Shown here piece by piece: positions 35,116 to 44,188 of a stretch of DNA of 64,000 bases (position 1 is the stretch's first letter; every line of letters starts with the position of its first letter). The notes under the pieces were generated by a model. That model made no database searches. It was not told the DNA's origin and saw nothing but the letters and a program-made list of their open reading frames with translations. The stretch lies in contig NZ_CP119391.1 in assembly GCF_031886125.1 (NCBI RefSeq), positions 3,162,001 to 3,226,000 on the forward strand. Reading direction: 5' to 3'. Source of the stretch: Halomonas piscis. Its GTDB lineage: Bacteria; Pseudomonadota; Gammaproteobacteria; Pseudomonadales; Halomonadaceae. A program made the position numbers and the translations under genes.

Positions 35116-36230
35116 TGCCCCGCCTGCTTTTGTCGGGCCACGTCCAGCAGGCAGCGGTAGTTTTGCGCCATGATTTCCTCGACGTCCAGCGCCAGCGCCA
35201 GCGCCCGGCAGCGCCTGCGCAGCGCCGCTTCGTCCTTGCGCCCGGCCCAGTACGCCATGGCATCGGCAAGCGCCGGCACGTTATCTGCCCGATCCACTAC
35301 GCTGGCCACCTCAGCGGTAACCACCTCTTTGGCGCCGCAGTGCTGGGTGGTAATCACCGGCGTGCCGCAGGCCAGCGCTTCGAGCACGGTAAAGCCGAAC
35401 GGCTCGTAATGCGCCGGCAGCAGATAGCAGTCGGCCAGGGCAAAATAGCGCTCGGGGAAAGGCTGCTCGCCGAGAAAGCGGCATTTGTCGGCAATGCCCA
35501 GCTGTCGGGCGCGGGCCTGATATTCCGCCTGGCGGGAGTCGCGGCCGACCACCAGCAGGGTGGCGTCCGCGTCGAGCCGGGCAAAGGCCTCGAGCGTCGG
35601 CGCAAGGCCCTTGCGCTGGTAGCCGGTACCCAGAAACAAAAACACCGGGCGGCGCGTATCCAGCGCCAGCGCTCGGGCAAGCTCTCGGGCATCATCGCTT
35701 AGCCGGGCACGGTCAAAGCGGCGGGTATCGACAAAGTTGTGGATCACCGAGCGCCTGTCTTCGGGCACGCCGTAGGCCTCGGCGATCTCGGCGTCGCTCT
35801 GCCGGGAGTTCGACACCAGGTGGCAGTAGGCGCCCGGCGCCATGGCCTTCGCTTCGATACGCGCTGCCACTCGATCCTTGTAGCGCCGCTGGCGCGCGGG
35901 CTTCGAGGCCAAATGGTGGTGGACGGTGCCGCCGCCGATGCGCAGCATATCGTGGGTCCAGGTCTTGCCCAGCCCGTAGACCAGGTCGTAATCGGCCTTT
36001 TTCACGTGGCGCTCCACGGCCTTGGCAAAGCGCCACATCCGCTGCGCCTTGCCCAGGCTTGCCGGACGCAGGCGGACAAAGCGAATGGCCGGGTGCGACG
36101 GCGCCACGTGGGAGCGGCAGATAATCGTCACCTCCTCGCCGCGCTCGGCCAGATAGCGCGAGAGCTCGTTGAGAAAGCGCTCGGTGCCGCCGGAGGCGGC
36201 GTGGCGCATGTGGACCAGAGCTATTTTCAT
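35109..36230 (-). CDS. Glycosyltransferase family 4, WaaG-like LPS core transferase
   Basis: 373-aa GT-B enzyme, retaining type. N-terminal MKIALVHMRHAASGGTERF is the acceptor domain; the donor domain has FLGTGYQRKGL, and the EX7E motif is in HYEPFGFTVLEALACGTPV. It probably adds a hexose to the inner-core heptose, as WaaG does (inference). The ATG at 36230 forms an ATGA overlap with the waaL stop, which fixes the start. A longer frame to 36293 is not needed. Confidence 0.88.
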   Translation of the reverse strand: MKIALVHMRHAASGGTERFLNELSRYLAERGEEVTIICRSHVAPSHPAIRFVRLRPASLGKAQRMWRFAKAVERHVKKADYDLVYGLGKTWTHDMLRIGGGTVHHHLASKPARQRRYKDRVAARIEAKAMAPGAYCHLVSNSRQSDAEIAEAYGVPEDRRSVIHNFVDTRRFDRARLSDDARELARALALDTRRPVFLFLGTGYQRKGLAPTLEAFARLDADATLLVVGRDSRQAEYQARARQLGIADKCRFLGEQPFPERYFALADCYLLPAHYEPFGFTVLEALACGTPVITTQHCGAKEVVTAEVASVVDRADNVPALADAMAYWAGRKDEAALRRRCRALALALDVEEIMAQNYRCLLDVARQKQAGQC

Positions 36231-37507
36231 CGGCCCGCCTCTCGAGCCGGGAAAGCGCCCTGCCGGCAGCGATAGCAGTGCAACAGTCCCCACCAGATCA
36301 CCAGCCAGAACGCGTACACCATGACCCCGCTGTTATGATTGAAGCCGGCCTGGGTCAGGCCGTAGTCCACGTGGGCGACGCACAGCAGCGCGCCGGCCGT
36401 GGCCAGCGCGCGCACGGTCAGGTCGTCATCGCGCAGATAGACGCCGAACAGCCGCAGGGGCACAAGCAACAGCGCCAGCAGAGCGACAAAACCGGGCACC
36501 CCCTGCTTGGCCAGGGTATCCAGAAACTGGTTGTGCGCATGGCCATAGTCGGCGACTCTTGGATGAACCGCCCCGCGCTTGGCCAGGTCAGTGACGCCTT
36601 CCCGATACCCGCGGTCGCCCCAGCCCATCAGCGGCTTGTCCGCGATCAGGCGGGCAGCGCCCTGCCACATTTCGAAGCGCAGGCCGACCGAGGTGTCCTG
36701 TCTTTCACCGCTGACGTAGAGGGCAATATCGTCCACCGCCTGAGCCACCCGATGCTTGACCCCGGTTTGCGGCAGGCCGTAGGCCGCAAGCCCCGCGGCG
36801 AGCACCAGCGCCAGCGCCAGCAGCCGGGTCTTGAGCGGCAAGCCCCGGCCGTAGGCGCGGTACAGCACCCAGAACACCAGCGGCAGGCCAACCCAGCCGC
36901 CCCGACTGCCGGAAAGAAGCGAGGCCAGAATGCCGCTCGCGGCCCCCAGCCCCAACAGCCCAAGCCACAGCCGCCGGCGGGGCTGCTGCCACGCCCAGCC
37001 CGCCCCCGCCAGGCAAAATATCCCCAGCAGCAGGCTGATGTTGCCAAACTGAATGGGGTGCATATAGCCATACGCCCGGAAAGCGCCCTGGCCATGCTGA
37101 TAAAGGGCAAAGCCGGCCGCCCCCAGGGCGCCGAGCGCCACCCCTGACCAGACCGCCCCCAGCCTTGGCGGATACGCCATGACCCAGAACAGCACCGGCA
37201 GCGCCAGCCAGAAGCGCAGCGGCCGGTCCACGCTGCTGAGGCCCTGGCCGTGCCACAGCGCCCCGACCATCACCACGGCGGTATAGGCACAGAGCGCCAC
37301 CATCAGCCAGCGATCGGCGCGTTCAAGCCGAAGGCCCGGGCGCTTCACCGCGAGCGTCACGCTGGCCAGCAGCAAGATTAGGGGACCCAGCGAGTAGCCC
37401 GTGGGGACCACCAGGGAAAGCGCGGCAAAGAGAAACACGGCGCCGCCGGTCAGCAAGCGTCGGGGCTCGTCGGCGGCGGCAGAAAACGGCAAAGCAGCAT
37501 GGGTCAT
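36227..37507 (-). CDS. waaL: O-antigen ligase family membrane protein (WaaL-like)
   Basis: 426-aa polytopic inner-membrane protein with about 10-12 hydrophobic segments and the Wzy_C periplasmic region: SGSRGGWVGLPLVFW and, in the large loop near residue 330, YGHAHNQFLDTLAKQG. The RGG and H-NQ residues mark the O-antigen ligase/polymerase superfamily. It would attach polysaccharide to the lipid A-core in the periplasm. Genes on both sides are core glycosyltransferases, so ligase is favoured over Wzy polymerase. A much longer N-terminal extension in the same frame overlaps the next gene and is rejected. Confidence 0.88.
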   Translation of the reverse strand: MTHAALPFSAAADEPRRLLTGGAVFLFAALSLVVPTGYSLGPLILLLASVTLAVKRPGLRLERADRWLMVALCAYTAVVMVGALWHGQGLSSVDRPLRFWLALPVLFWVMAYPPRLGAVWSGVALGALGAAGFALYQHGQGAFRAYGYMHPIQFGNISLLLGIFCLAGAGWAWQQPRRRLWLGLLGLGAASGILASLLSGSRGGWVGLPLVFWVLYRAYGRGLPLKTRLLALALVLAAGLAAYGLPQTGVKHRVAQAVDDIALYVSGERQDTSVGLRFEMWQGAARLIADKPLMGWGDRGYREGVTDLAKRGAVHPRVADYGHAHNQFLDTLAKQGVPGFVALLALLLVPLRLFGVYLRDDDLTVRALATAGALLCVAHVDYGLTQAGFNHNSGVMVYAFWLVIWWGLLHCYRCRQGAFPAREAGR

Positions 37508-37530
37508 GGGGCGAAATATCCAGGGCGCGG

Positions 37531-38280
37531 TTATAGATCGCGAACGCGACGTTTCATGTATTTCCAGAACACGCCGTTGGCGTTGGCCACGGCGATCACC
37601 AGCCCGCGCCAGCCGTCGAGAAAACCGCGCTGCAGCAGGTAAGTACGCACAAAGGCAAAGGCGGCCTTGAGCACGATCACCGCCACGGGATACACACGCA
37701 GCGCGTCCGAGCGCGCGCGAATTCCCGAATAGCGGTTGATCTTGTCCAGAAACTGGCCAAGCTCGGTCACGGCCTGATGCTCGAGGCAGCCGTCCAGGCG
37801 CACGACCTCGGCCGAGGCCGGCACCGCCACCGACTCGTGGACCATGGCGTCGTTGAAGTTGTGCCGGTCGCGGTGAAACACGCGCACCAGCCAGTCGCTG
37901 CCCCAGCCGGCGTGGCGCACGGGCCGGCCCAGCAGCCAGTTTTCCCGGTGGACTTCCACCACCTGCCGCGCCTCGGCCCCGGGCAGCCACGCAGCCAGCG
38001 CGGCAAGCCAGGCAGCGCTCGGCGCCTCGTCAGCGTCCAGCGACAAAATCCAGTCGTGGCGCGCCAGCGACACCGCCTGGCGCTTGGTCGGGCCAAAGCC
38101 GAGAAACTCCCCCTGATGAAGCGCGACGTTGGCGTAGCGCCGGGCAACGTCAAGGGTGGCGTCGGTGGAGCCGTTGTCGTACACCACCACCTCATCCACG
38201 CCCTCGAGCGCATCCAGCGTGCGCTCGAGGGTCGCCGCCGCGTTGCGCGTAATGATCACGGCGCTAAGCCTGGCCAGCAT
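37531..38280 (-). CDS. Glycosyltransferase family 2, WaaE/KdtX-like
   Basis: 249-aa GT-A enzyme: LSAVIITRNAAATLERTLDAL, YDNGSTDAT and the DxD-like SLDADEAPS, with GWGSDWLVRVFHR and a C-terminal amphipathic RGFLDGWRGLVIA segment, as in WaaE (LPS core beta-1,4-glucosyltransferase). It probably adds glucose to heptose I (inference). It lies 23 bases upstream of waaL in the same direction and is divergent from the next glycosyltransferase gene, with a 20-base gap. Confidence 0.88.
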   Translation of the reverse strand: MLARLSAVIITRNAAATLERTLDALEGVDEVVVYDNGSTDATLDVARRYANVALHQGEFLGFGPTKRQAVSLARHDWILSLDADEAPSAAWLAALAAWLPGAEARQVVEVHRENWLLGRPVRHAGWGSDWLVRVFHRDRHNFNDAMVHESVAVPASAEVVRLDGCLEHQAVTELGQFLDKINRYSGIRARSDALRVYPVAVIVLKAAFAFVRTYLLQRGFLDGWRGLVIAVANANGVFWKYMKRRVRDL

Positions 38281-38300
38281 GTTGAACCGTCCTGTCAGGA

Positions 38301-39443
38301 GTGAAGGCGGATGCTACTATAGCCGCCATTGCGCCCACAAACACCCTAACCTCTACCCCACCGGCATACAGCGAGGCGGCCTTGCACATCATACATGCCA
38401 ACCTGGCCCGCGGGTTTCGCGGCGGCGAGCGGCAAACGGTACTGCTGATCCAGGCGCTGGCAGACAAGCCCGGCGTGGCGTCCCAGACGCTGGTGTGCCG
38501 GCCACAGTCCCCCCTGCGTGACGCGCTGGCGGCCACCCCGGGGGTGCGCTTTGTCAGCGCCCGCCACCCGCTGGCCGGCCACCGCCGGGCCGGGGGCGCC
38601 ACCCTCGTTCACGCCCACGAGGCGCGGGCGGTGCACTGGGCCTGGCTGCACCGCCGGCTGTACAAGACGCCGTACCTGATCACCCGGCGGGTGGATACTC
38701 CGGTCAAGCGCAAGCGCAGCAACCAGGCCTTTTACCGGGACGCCTACCGCTGCGTGGCGCTGTCCCGGGTCATCGCCGCCGAGATACAGCCGCTGAGCCC
38801 GCACCCGGTGGTACAGATCCCCAGCGCCTATACTCCGCTGACTCCCGACCCCGAGATCGCCCGGGGTTTCCACGCTCGCTACCCCGGATGCTTCCTCGTC
38901 GGCCACGCCGGCGCCCTGGTGGATCGCCACAAGGGCCAGCGCGTGCTGCTCGACGCCGCCCGGCGGCTGCGCCACACACAGCCGGACATGCGGTTCGTGT
39001 TTTTTGGCCGCGGGGAAGACGAGGCCGCCCTGAAAGAAGAAAGCGCCGGGCTGGAGAACGTCGTCTGGGCCGGCTTCAAGACCGATATCGGCAGCTACCT
39101 GCCGGCGCTGGACGTCTTTGCCTTCCCGTCGCGCAACGAAGGGCTGGGCTCGGTGCTGCTGGACGCCATGCACGCCGGCGTTCCCGTGGTGGCAAGCCAG
39201 GTCGGCGGCATTCCGGATATCGTCCGCGACGGCGATACGGGGCTGCTGTTTCCCCCCGGCGACGGCGCAGCGCTGGCCGAACGCCTGACCCGGCTGCGGG
39301 ACGCCGCGCTACGCCAGACGCTTGCCGAACAGGCCGGCCGGCGCCTGGCCGACTATTCGCCCGACGCCATGGCCAACGCTTACCTGGCCCTATATGCTCC
39401 TCTCTTCCAATCCCGTACGGCCCGGGCTTCGTCAGAAACGTAG
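38301..39443 (+). CDS. Glycosyltransferase family 4, LPS core or surface glycan
   Basis: 380-aa GT-B enzyme: NLARGFRGGERQTVLLIQAL near residue 35, HAHEARAVHW, donor-site VGHAGALVDRHKGQ, and the EX7E motif in SRNEGLGSVLLDAMHAGVPVVAS. It begins with GTG, with only a weak ribosome site; a TTG about 28 codons later is an alternative. It forms a two-gene plus-strand unit with the GT90 gene. Exact sugar unknown. Confidence 0.85.
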   Translation: MKADATIAAIAPTNTLTSTPPAYSEAALHIIHANLARGFRGGERQTVLLIQALADKPGVASQTLVCRPQSPLRDALAATPGVRFVSARHPLAGHRRAGGATLVHAHEARAVHWAWLHRRLYKTPYLITRRVDTPVKRKRSNQAFYRDAYRCVALSRVIAAEIQPLSPHPVVQIPSAYTPLTPDPEIARGFHARYPGCFLVGHAGALVDRHKGQRVLLDAARRLRHTQPDMRFVFFGRGEDEAALKEESAGLENVVWAGFKTDIGSYLPALDVFAFPSRNEGLGSVLLDAMHAGVPVVASQVGGIPDIVRDGDTGLLFPPGDGAALAERLTRLRDAALRQTLAEQAGRRLADYSPDAMANAYLALYAPLFQSRTARASSET

Positions 39444-39455
39444 GTGCTGTCGTCC

Positions 39456-40424
39456 ATGTTGAGCGGAAAAAGCGCCTACCAGGCGCACAAGCTGACATTC
39501 TACCTCGCCGGCCTGCTGGGCGCCCTGCCGCCCCGGTGGCTTTTCCGGCACCGGCGCCGGGCGCTGCTGGCCGCCTTCGACGCCCTCCCCGCCGCCGAGC
39601 AAAAAGCCATCATGGCGCGAGTCACGTACTACAACCGCCTTGATGCCCCTGTCGCCCTGACCGAAGGCGCCGTTCATAACCGCGACTTTGGCCTCCGCGC
39701 GAAAAAATCGTCGTACCATCTGGATTTTTACCAGGTCGCAAAATATTTCCCCCGGGATGCGGCCTATCGCTACCGCTTCGGCGACAAGACCTTCGTGCCC
39801 GACGAGCCCACCTTCGTCAAAAGCCGGCCGATTCACGGCGACAATCGCCACTCCGTCCTGCTCAAGCTCGACAGCGTGCGCCACTTCTACACGGTGAAAG
39901 ACACCCGCGCCTACGACGACAAGAAAAACGCGCTGGTATGGCGCGGCGCGGCGCACCAGCCCCACCGGCAACGCTTTCTGGCCCAATGCCACAGCCTGCC
40001 CCGCTGCGACGTCGGCGCCACCGACGACAAGGCGGCAACGGCCGCCTACCGCAGGCCGTTCATGGCCATCGAGGAGCAGCTGGCGCACAAGTTCATCTTC
40101 AGCATCGAAGGCAACGACGTCGCCACCAACCTCAAGTGGATCATGGCGTCGAACTCGCTGTGCTTCATGAGGCGCCCGATTTTCGAGACCTGGTTCATGG
40201 AAGGCACGCTGATACCCGACTATCACTACGTCGAAGTGAAAGACGACTTTTCCGACCTGGACGACAAGATCGACTACTACCTGGCCCACCCCGAAAAAGC
40301 CAAGGCCATCGTCGCCAACGCCAACCGCTACATCGCCGAGTTTTTCCAGCCTCGCCGGGAAAGGCTCGTCGCCATGCTGGTGTTCGAGCGCTACCTGGCA
40401 CGCACCCAAGGCCCCCGCCCATAA
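39456..40424 (+). CDS. Glycosyltransferase family 90 (LpsA/CAP10-like)
   Basis: About 322 aa. The CAP10/LpsA core includes WRGAAHQPHRQRFL, FSIEGNDVATNLKWIMASNSL (the EGND motif typical of the family) and WFMEGTLIPDYHYVEVKDDFSDL. Bacterial members add sugars to LPS outer core. The start is uncertain: an in-frame GTG at 39444 abuts the stop of the preceding gene, and the ATG at 39456 is chosen. It is the last gene before a REP-like region and IS30 copy 2. Confidence 0.85.
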   Translation: MLSGKSAYQAHKLTFYLAGLLGALPPRWLFRHRRRALLAAFDALPAAEQKAIMARVTYYNRLDAPVALTEGAVHNRDFGLRAKKSSYHLDFYQVAKYFPRDAAYRYRFGDKTFVPDEPTFVKSRPIHGDNRHSVLLKLDSVRHFYTVKDTRAYDDKKNALVWRGAAHQPHRQRFLAQCHSLPRCDVGATDDKAATAAYRRPFMAIEEQLAHKFIFSIEGNDVATNLKWIMASNSLCFMRRPIFETWFMEGTLIPDYHYVEVKDDFSDLDDKIDYYLAHPEKAKAIVANANRYIAEFFQPRRERLVAMLVFERYLARTQGPRP

Positions 40425-40664
40425 GGTCGCCGCGTCGCTACGCCCATCGCGACGACACACGACGAGAAGCGAAACCTCATCCTTGCTGCGTCATAGCGCC
40501 ACCGCACCCGCTACGTCATTGCGAAAGCAGGAAAGCAATCGCGCTTTCTGGTTGCTCGCACTTTGCCGGGCAGGAAAGCACAGCGCTTCGATAGCTGGTG
40601 ACGGGAGCACACTTCAGTCCGCGAAGGCGCCACCTCCATGTGGCATTCACGCGACGAGTTGTTT
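40425..40664. repeat. REP-like repetitive intergenic region
   Basis: 240 bases without a gene. Contains a block ACTTCAGTCCGCGA (about 40611-40624) preceded by GGGAGCA, and a CATTGCGAAAGCAGG-type block. Both are versions of repeats seen at 54,030-54,320 and 55,816-56,035. Confidence 0.6.
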
Positions 40665-41766
40665 CCTGGATTCATAGAATAACCGCAGCACTTTGGACCA
40701 CGAGGTAGAGGCGGGAGGGGCAGCGCCGGTACCCTTCTCGGCTCACCTACCAAAGTGAAGCAGAGCATGGGATACCGACAGCTGACCCAGACCCAACGAT
40801 ACCAGATCTATGCCCGTCATGACTTGGGCATGAGCCGACGTCAGATCGCCAGAGAGCTTGGCATCCACAACAGCACGGTCAGCCGGGAGCTGCGCCGCAA
40901 CGCTACCGACAGCGGTTACGAGCCTGAGCAGGCGCAGGCCTGCAGTGATCATCGGCGACGCACTGCCTGGAAGAGGACAAAGCGCTTGCCCAGCATGATT
41001 GCCGCTGTCGTCGACCGGCTGCGAGAGGAGTGGAGCCCAGAGCAGATCAGCGGTTTCATGGGGCCCTTGTCTGGCGGCGGCGTCAGTCACCAGTGGATCT
41101 ATTCCTTAATCTGGGATGACAAGGCCTGCGGTGGCGATCTCTGGAAGCACCTCCGCCAGCCCAAACGGTGCAGCAAGCATCGGGATCAAGCCAAGAGCGC
41201 AGGACTCGGCAAGATTCCCAACCGCGTGGGCATCGAGCATCGCGCGGCTGAGATCGATGAAAGGCGCTTCATTGGCCACTGGGAGGGTGACACCGTGGTC
41301 CAGGGGCACAAGCAGTCGGGCTTGGTCACGCTGGTCGAGCGCCGTAGCGGCTATCTGCTGGCGGCACGGTTGCCGAGGCTTTCGGCGGAGCTGACGCAAA
41401 AGGCCATGATTCGGCTGCTAAAACCTCGCCGCGGTGCTGTCCAGACCATCACCCTGGACAACGGCTCGGAATTCGCTGATCACGAGACCGTGGCCCAGGC
41501 GGTAACGGCAGCGACGTACTTCTGCGATCCCTACTGCTCCAGGCAGCGTGGGACCAATGAGAACACCAATGGCTTGATACGACAGTACTTCCCCAAGGGA
41601 ACGGACTTTCGACAGGTCACCGATGCCAAGCTGCGCAAGGTGGTCGAGAAGCTGAATGACCGACCCCGAAAGCGTCTCGGCTATCGCACACCGGCACAGG
41701 TGTTCCTGGGGGAATATTCAGGAGCCCTGGATACCGCAGGTGCTGCGCTTGTTGCTTGAATTCAGG
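40665..41766 (+). mobile_element. IS30-family element, copy 2
   Basis: 1,102 bp, the same length and orientation as copy 1, with ends CCTGGATTCATAGAATAACC and, reversed, CCTGAATTCAAGCAACAAGC. No matching target duplication is visible (TTT left, AGA right), so rearrangement or loss after insertion is possible. It ends four bases from the stop of the acetyltransferase gene. Confidence 0.9.
40755..41759 (+). CDS. IS30-family transposase (copy 2)
   Basis: 334-aa intact DDE transposase with GMSRRQIARELGIHNSTVSRE as end-binding helix-turn-helix. Catalytic segments are GHWEGDTV, TLDNGSEF and NENTNGLIRQYFPKG. Protein closely similar to copy 1 with many silent and some amino acid differences. Frame opens at GTG; ATG four codons later is an alternative start. 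Confidence 0.93.
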   Translation: MKQSMGYRQLTQTQRYQIYARHDLGMSRRQIARELGIHNSTVSRELRRNATDSGYEPEQAQACSDHRRRTAWKRTKRLPSMIAAVVDRLREEWSPEQISGFMGPLSGGGVSHQWIYSLIWDDKACGGDLWKHLRQPKRCSKHRDQAKSAGLGKIPNRVGIEHRAAEIDERRFIGHWEGDTVVQGHKQSGLVTLVERRSGYLLAARLPRLSAELTQKAMIRLLKPRRGAVQTITLDNGSEFADHETVAQAVTAATYFCDPYCSRQRGTNENTNGLIRQYFPKGTDFRQVTDAKLRKVVEKLNDRPRKRLGYRTPAQVFLGEYSGALDTAGAALVA

Positions 41767-41769
41767 AGA

Positions 41770-42345
41770 TTAAAACTGATCACTCTGGTAAAGCTCCTCC
41801 AGAAACTGCCGCTCCAGCTCCAGCAAGTCCTTTTTTCTGTTTTTTATCTTTTTTGCCGGGCTGCCAAAATAGACTCCCCACGCCTCCGTACTCTTCGTCA
41901 CCAGCGACATGGCGCCGACGGAACAGCCCTCGGCGATATCTACACCGGGCATCACCACAGAGCCGGTACCGACGATGGCATGCTTGCCCATTGTCACGCG
42001 AGAGAAGGTTTCCTTTTTATACTTTGCGGGCACGTTCGAATTCGTCATGGTGGCACCGCTGTAGTCATCGGTCTGAGAAAAAACCTTGGCGCCGTAAGCC
42101 AGCCCGCAAAAGTCATCCAGAAAAACGCCCAGCCTGCCGCCGGCAACAAGGCACATTGGCGTGATATGACAAAACCTGCCGATTTCTACCCTTCCGGAGA
42201 CAACACAAAAATCATCGATCCGACTATTATCACCTATTTCAATTTTATCGCAGTCGTAGATGCTCGCCTTGTCGCTTATTTTCACATTGCGACCGAGCCG
42301 CCTGAAGCCCATGCCTTCCAGTGCCTGCTGGGATAAATATGCCAT
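41770..42345 (-). CDS. Left-handed beta-helix acyltransferase (hexapeptide repeat, WbbJ/Maa-like)
   Basis: 191-aa O-acetyltransferase-like protein built of hexapeptide turns (IGDNSRIDDFCVVSGRVEIG and GKHAIVGTGSVVMPGVDIAEG), with the catalytic-loop region FSQTDDYSG and the terminal GSPAKKIK. Such enzymes acetylate sugars of polysaccharides. Before two insertions it followed the WecF-like gene by four bases, so it was the last gene of the yjbEFGH operon. Its ATG now lies four bases from an IS701-type end, and its expression may depend on IS-borne transcription (inference). Confidence 0.87.
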   Translation of the reverse strand: MAYLSQQALEGMGFRRLGRNVKISDKASIYDCDKIEIGDNSRIDDFCVVSGRVEIGRFCHITPMCLVAGGRLGVFLDDFCGLAYGAKVFSQTDDYSGATMTNSNVPAKYKKETFSRVTMGKHAIVGTGSVVMPGVDIAEGCSVGAMSLVTKSTEAWGVYFGSPAKKIKNRKKDLLELERQFLEELYQSDQF

Positions 42346-42352
42346 GCCCTAG

Positions 42353-43764
42353 TACTACAGTCGTAACTACAGCCGTGATCGTTCATGCATTGCCATCCGG
42401 GCTTGCTGCTGCCGACAGTGGCATTGCCAAGCCCGGTACTGGTGCTTTCGTCGCCAGTCCGACCAATGAAGCACATGGGACAGGGCCTGTTGTCCTTGCC
42501 ATAGACATCTCCCGATTAGTCGCCTGAGCTCGGAGAGTGTCAACTGAATCCTGTCGGTACGAGTTTTTTTTGCTGGTGACTCGCTTGCCGTATCGCCACC
42601 AGCAAGGCGTGGGCGAGCAGCGACAAAGTAATGTGGCGATGCCAACTGGCCCAGCGCCTCACCTCATACTCATCCAGACCGCATTCCCCCTTGGCCGTCT
42701 GAAAACCCTGCTCGATTTTCCAGCGCTGACCCGCGACTCGAACCAGCGTCTCTATCGATACCCAGTCCCTGGGCGCGTGGACCACATAATAGGCCAACTC
42801 ATCCGGTGTCGAGAGGCTGCGTCGGATCAGAAGATAATGGCCCCAGCGGCGTGCCTCTTCCGTAGGCTGCAGCCTTGTCAGCGGCGTCAACGCCCAGTCG
42901 TACCTGCGTTCGCCCTTGCTGCCTGAGCCAGCGGATAGGGTCTGCCATGCGTCATCCGGCAGTGCCGCCGCGATCTCGTCGGCTCGCGTGTACTGGAAAC
43001 TCTTCCACCACAAGGGTTCGTTGCAAGCCACTTCTAAAACAAAGGGTTGTGAGCGATCCTCCAGCCACAGACGCAGGCTGCGGTTACCGCCATAGACGCT
43101 ATCCCCCGTCACCCAGGCGGCCGGTATGTCCTGATCCATCGCGCGCTCCAGCATCCGGCGAGCGAGCTCGGGTTTGCTGGCAAATTCGACGTCATCAGGG
43201 ATGCCCGCACGCCGACAACGCTCGCGGTCCTGTGTCCAGGATTTGGGCAAGTACAGGGCGCGATCCAGGAAGGCATGCCCTGCCGGGCTAGCGTAGAGAA
43301 GAAAGACCCCGATCTGACTATTTTCGATACGGCCGGCGGTGCCACTGTACTGGCGTTGCACGCCGGCCGAGTGCTGGCCTTTCTTGATAAAGCCGGTCTC
43401 GTCCAGGACCAGGACACCCTCAGGCGAGCCCAGCGTATCGATGACCCATTGGCGGAGAATATCGCGTGCTGCGTCCGCATCCCAGCGGGCACGATCCAAC
43501 AGGTACTGCACCCCATCTGGGGTGGCATCCCCGAGCCACTCGGCAAGATGCCAGCTATTCTTACGTTCGCACTGACTAAGCAGACCCTGGAGGTAGCGTA
43601 GTGCGCGATCGCGCGTTTCCGAACGCGGAAAGAGCGGGCCTAACCGATCTGCCAGGTCATCCAACAATGCTGAGACAGAGAGATCCAGTTCTTGCATCCT
43701 TCACCCTGTGATCGCTTCCATATCAACCACATGCATTGTAGCTTATTCAGTTACGACTGTAGTA
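42353..43764 (-). mobile_element. IS701-type insertion sequence, intact
   Basis: 1,412 bp with ends TACTACAGTCGTAACT in inverted orientation, flanked by CTAG on both sides (42349-42352 and 43765-43768), the 4-bp YTAR-type duplication expected for the family. It encodes one transposase on the minus strand. A decayed relative lies at 17408. Confidence 0.9.
42540..43697 (-). CDS. IS701-family transposase
   Basis: 385-aa DDE transposase: N-terminal DDLADRLGPLFPRSETR, first Asp in VLVLDETGFIKKGQHSAG, second Asp in AAWVTGDSVYGGN, and Glu in QRWKIEQGFQTAKGECGLDEYEVR, followed by WHRHITLSLLAHALL. Frame is intact and close to family length, so the copy may be active. Confidence 0.92.
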   Translation of the reverse strand: MQELDLSVSALLDDLADRLGPLFPRSETRDRALRYLQGLLSQCERKNSWHLAEWLGDATPDGVQYLLDRARWDADAARDILRQWVIDTLGSPEGVLVLDETGFIKKGQHSAGVQRQYSGTAGRIENSQIGVFLLYASPAGHAFLDRALYLPKSWTQDRERCRRAGIPDDVEFASKPELARRMLERAMDQDIPAAWVTGDSVYGGNRSLRLWLEDRSQPFVLEVACNEPLWWKSFQYTRADEIAAALPDDAWQTLSAGSGSKGERRYDWALTPLTRLQPTEEARRWGHYLLIRRSLSTPDELAYYVVHAPRDWVSIETLVRVAGQRWKIEQGFQTAKGECGLDEYEVRRWASWHRHITLSLLAHALLVAIRQASHQQKKLVPTGFS

Positions 43765-43780
43765 CTAGGGGCGTTAACAA

Positions 43781-44188
43781 TTAGGCCAGCCATATGGCGG
43801 CTGACACGAGGCAGAGGAGTGACTGGTAGTTTCTTGCCAGTCGCTCATAGCGTGTAGATAACCGCCGGAACTTCTTGATTTTCTGAAAGAACCTCTCCAC
43901 CAGATTGCGATCTTGGTAACAGTGCCAGTCTACTTCAATGCGCGCCAAACGATTCTTTTTCGGAGGAATCACCGGCTCGGCACCTGCGGCCTGAATCATG
44001 TCCCGCAGAGCAGTGGAGTCATACCCCTTGTCGCCCAGCACCGCTTGCGGGGAAAAACCTTCCAGTAGAGCGGGAGCAGCACCATACTCCGACGCCTGGC
44101 CCGGTGTGAGAACCAATCGTACTGGGTTACCTAACGCATCGACTGCGGCATGAATTTTGGTGCTCAATCCGCCTCGAGATTTGCCCAT
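43781..44188 (-). CDS. IS5-family transposase, second frame (catalytic part)
   Basis: 135-aa C-terminal part as an independent frame. The functional product is a fusion made by -1 frameshifting from the first frame. It contains SRGGLSTKIHAAVDALG (first Asp), VLGDKGYDSTALR (second Asp) and the DDE-terminal RNLVERFFQKIKKFRRLSTRYE. It reads to WLA at the element's left side. Sequence intact. Confidence 0.88.
   Translation of the reverse strand: MGKSRGGLSTKIHAAVDALGNPVRLVLTPGQASEYGAAPALLEGFSPQAVLGDKGYDSTALRDMIQAAGAEPVIPPKKNRLARIEVDWHCYQDRNLVERFFQKIKKFRRLSTRYERLARNYQSLLCLVSAAIWLA

Noticed and set aside
37508..37990. N-terminal extension of the waaL frame by about 160 residues
   Set aside because: The extension is low-complexity, overlaps the WaaE-like gene on the same strand in another frame, and the family length is reached from the ATG at 37507.
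29900..39700. Numerous long open frames opposite the LPS core genes, several over 300 codons
   Set aside because: They are antisense to well-supported genes in very GC-rich sequence, have Arg/Pro/Ala-skewed composition and no recognisable domain.
40662..41769. Target duplication for IS30 copy 2
   Set aside because: The three bases on either side do not match under any boundary tried.
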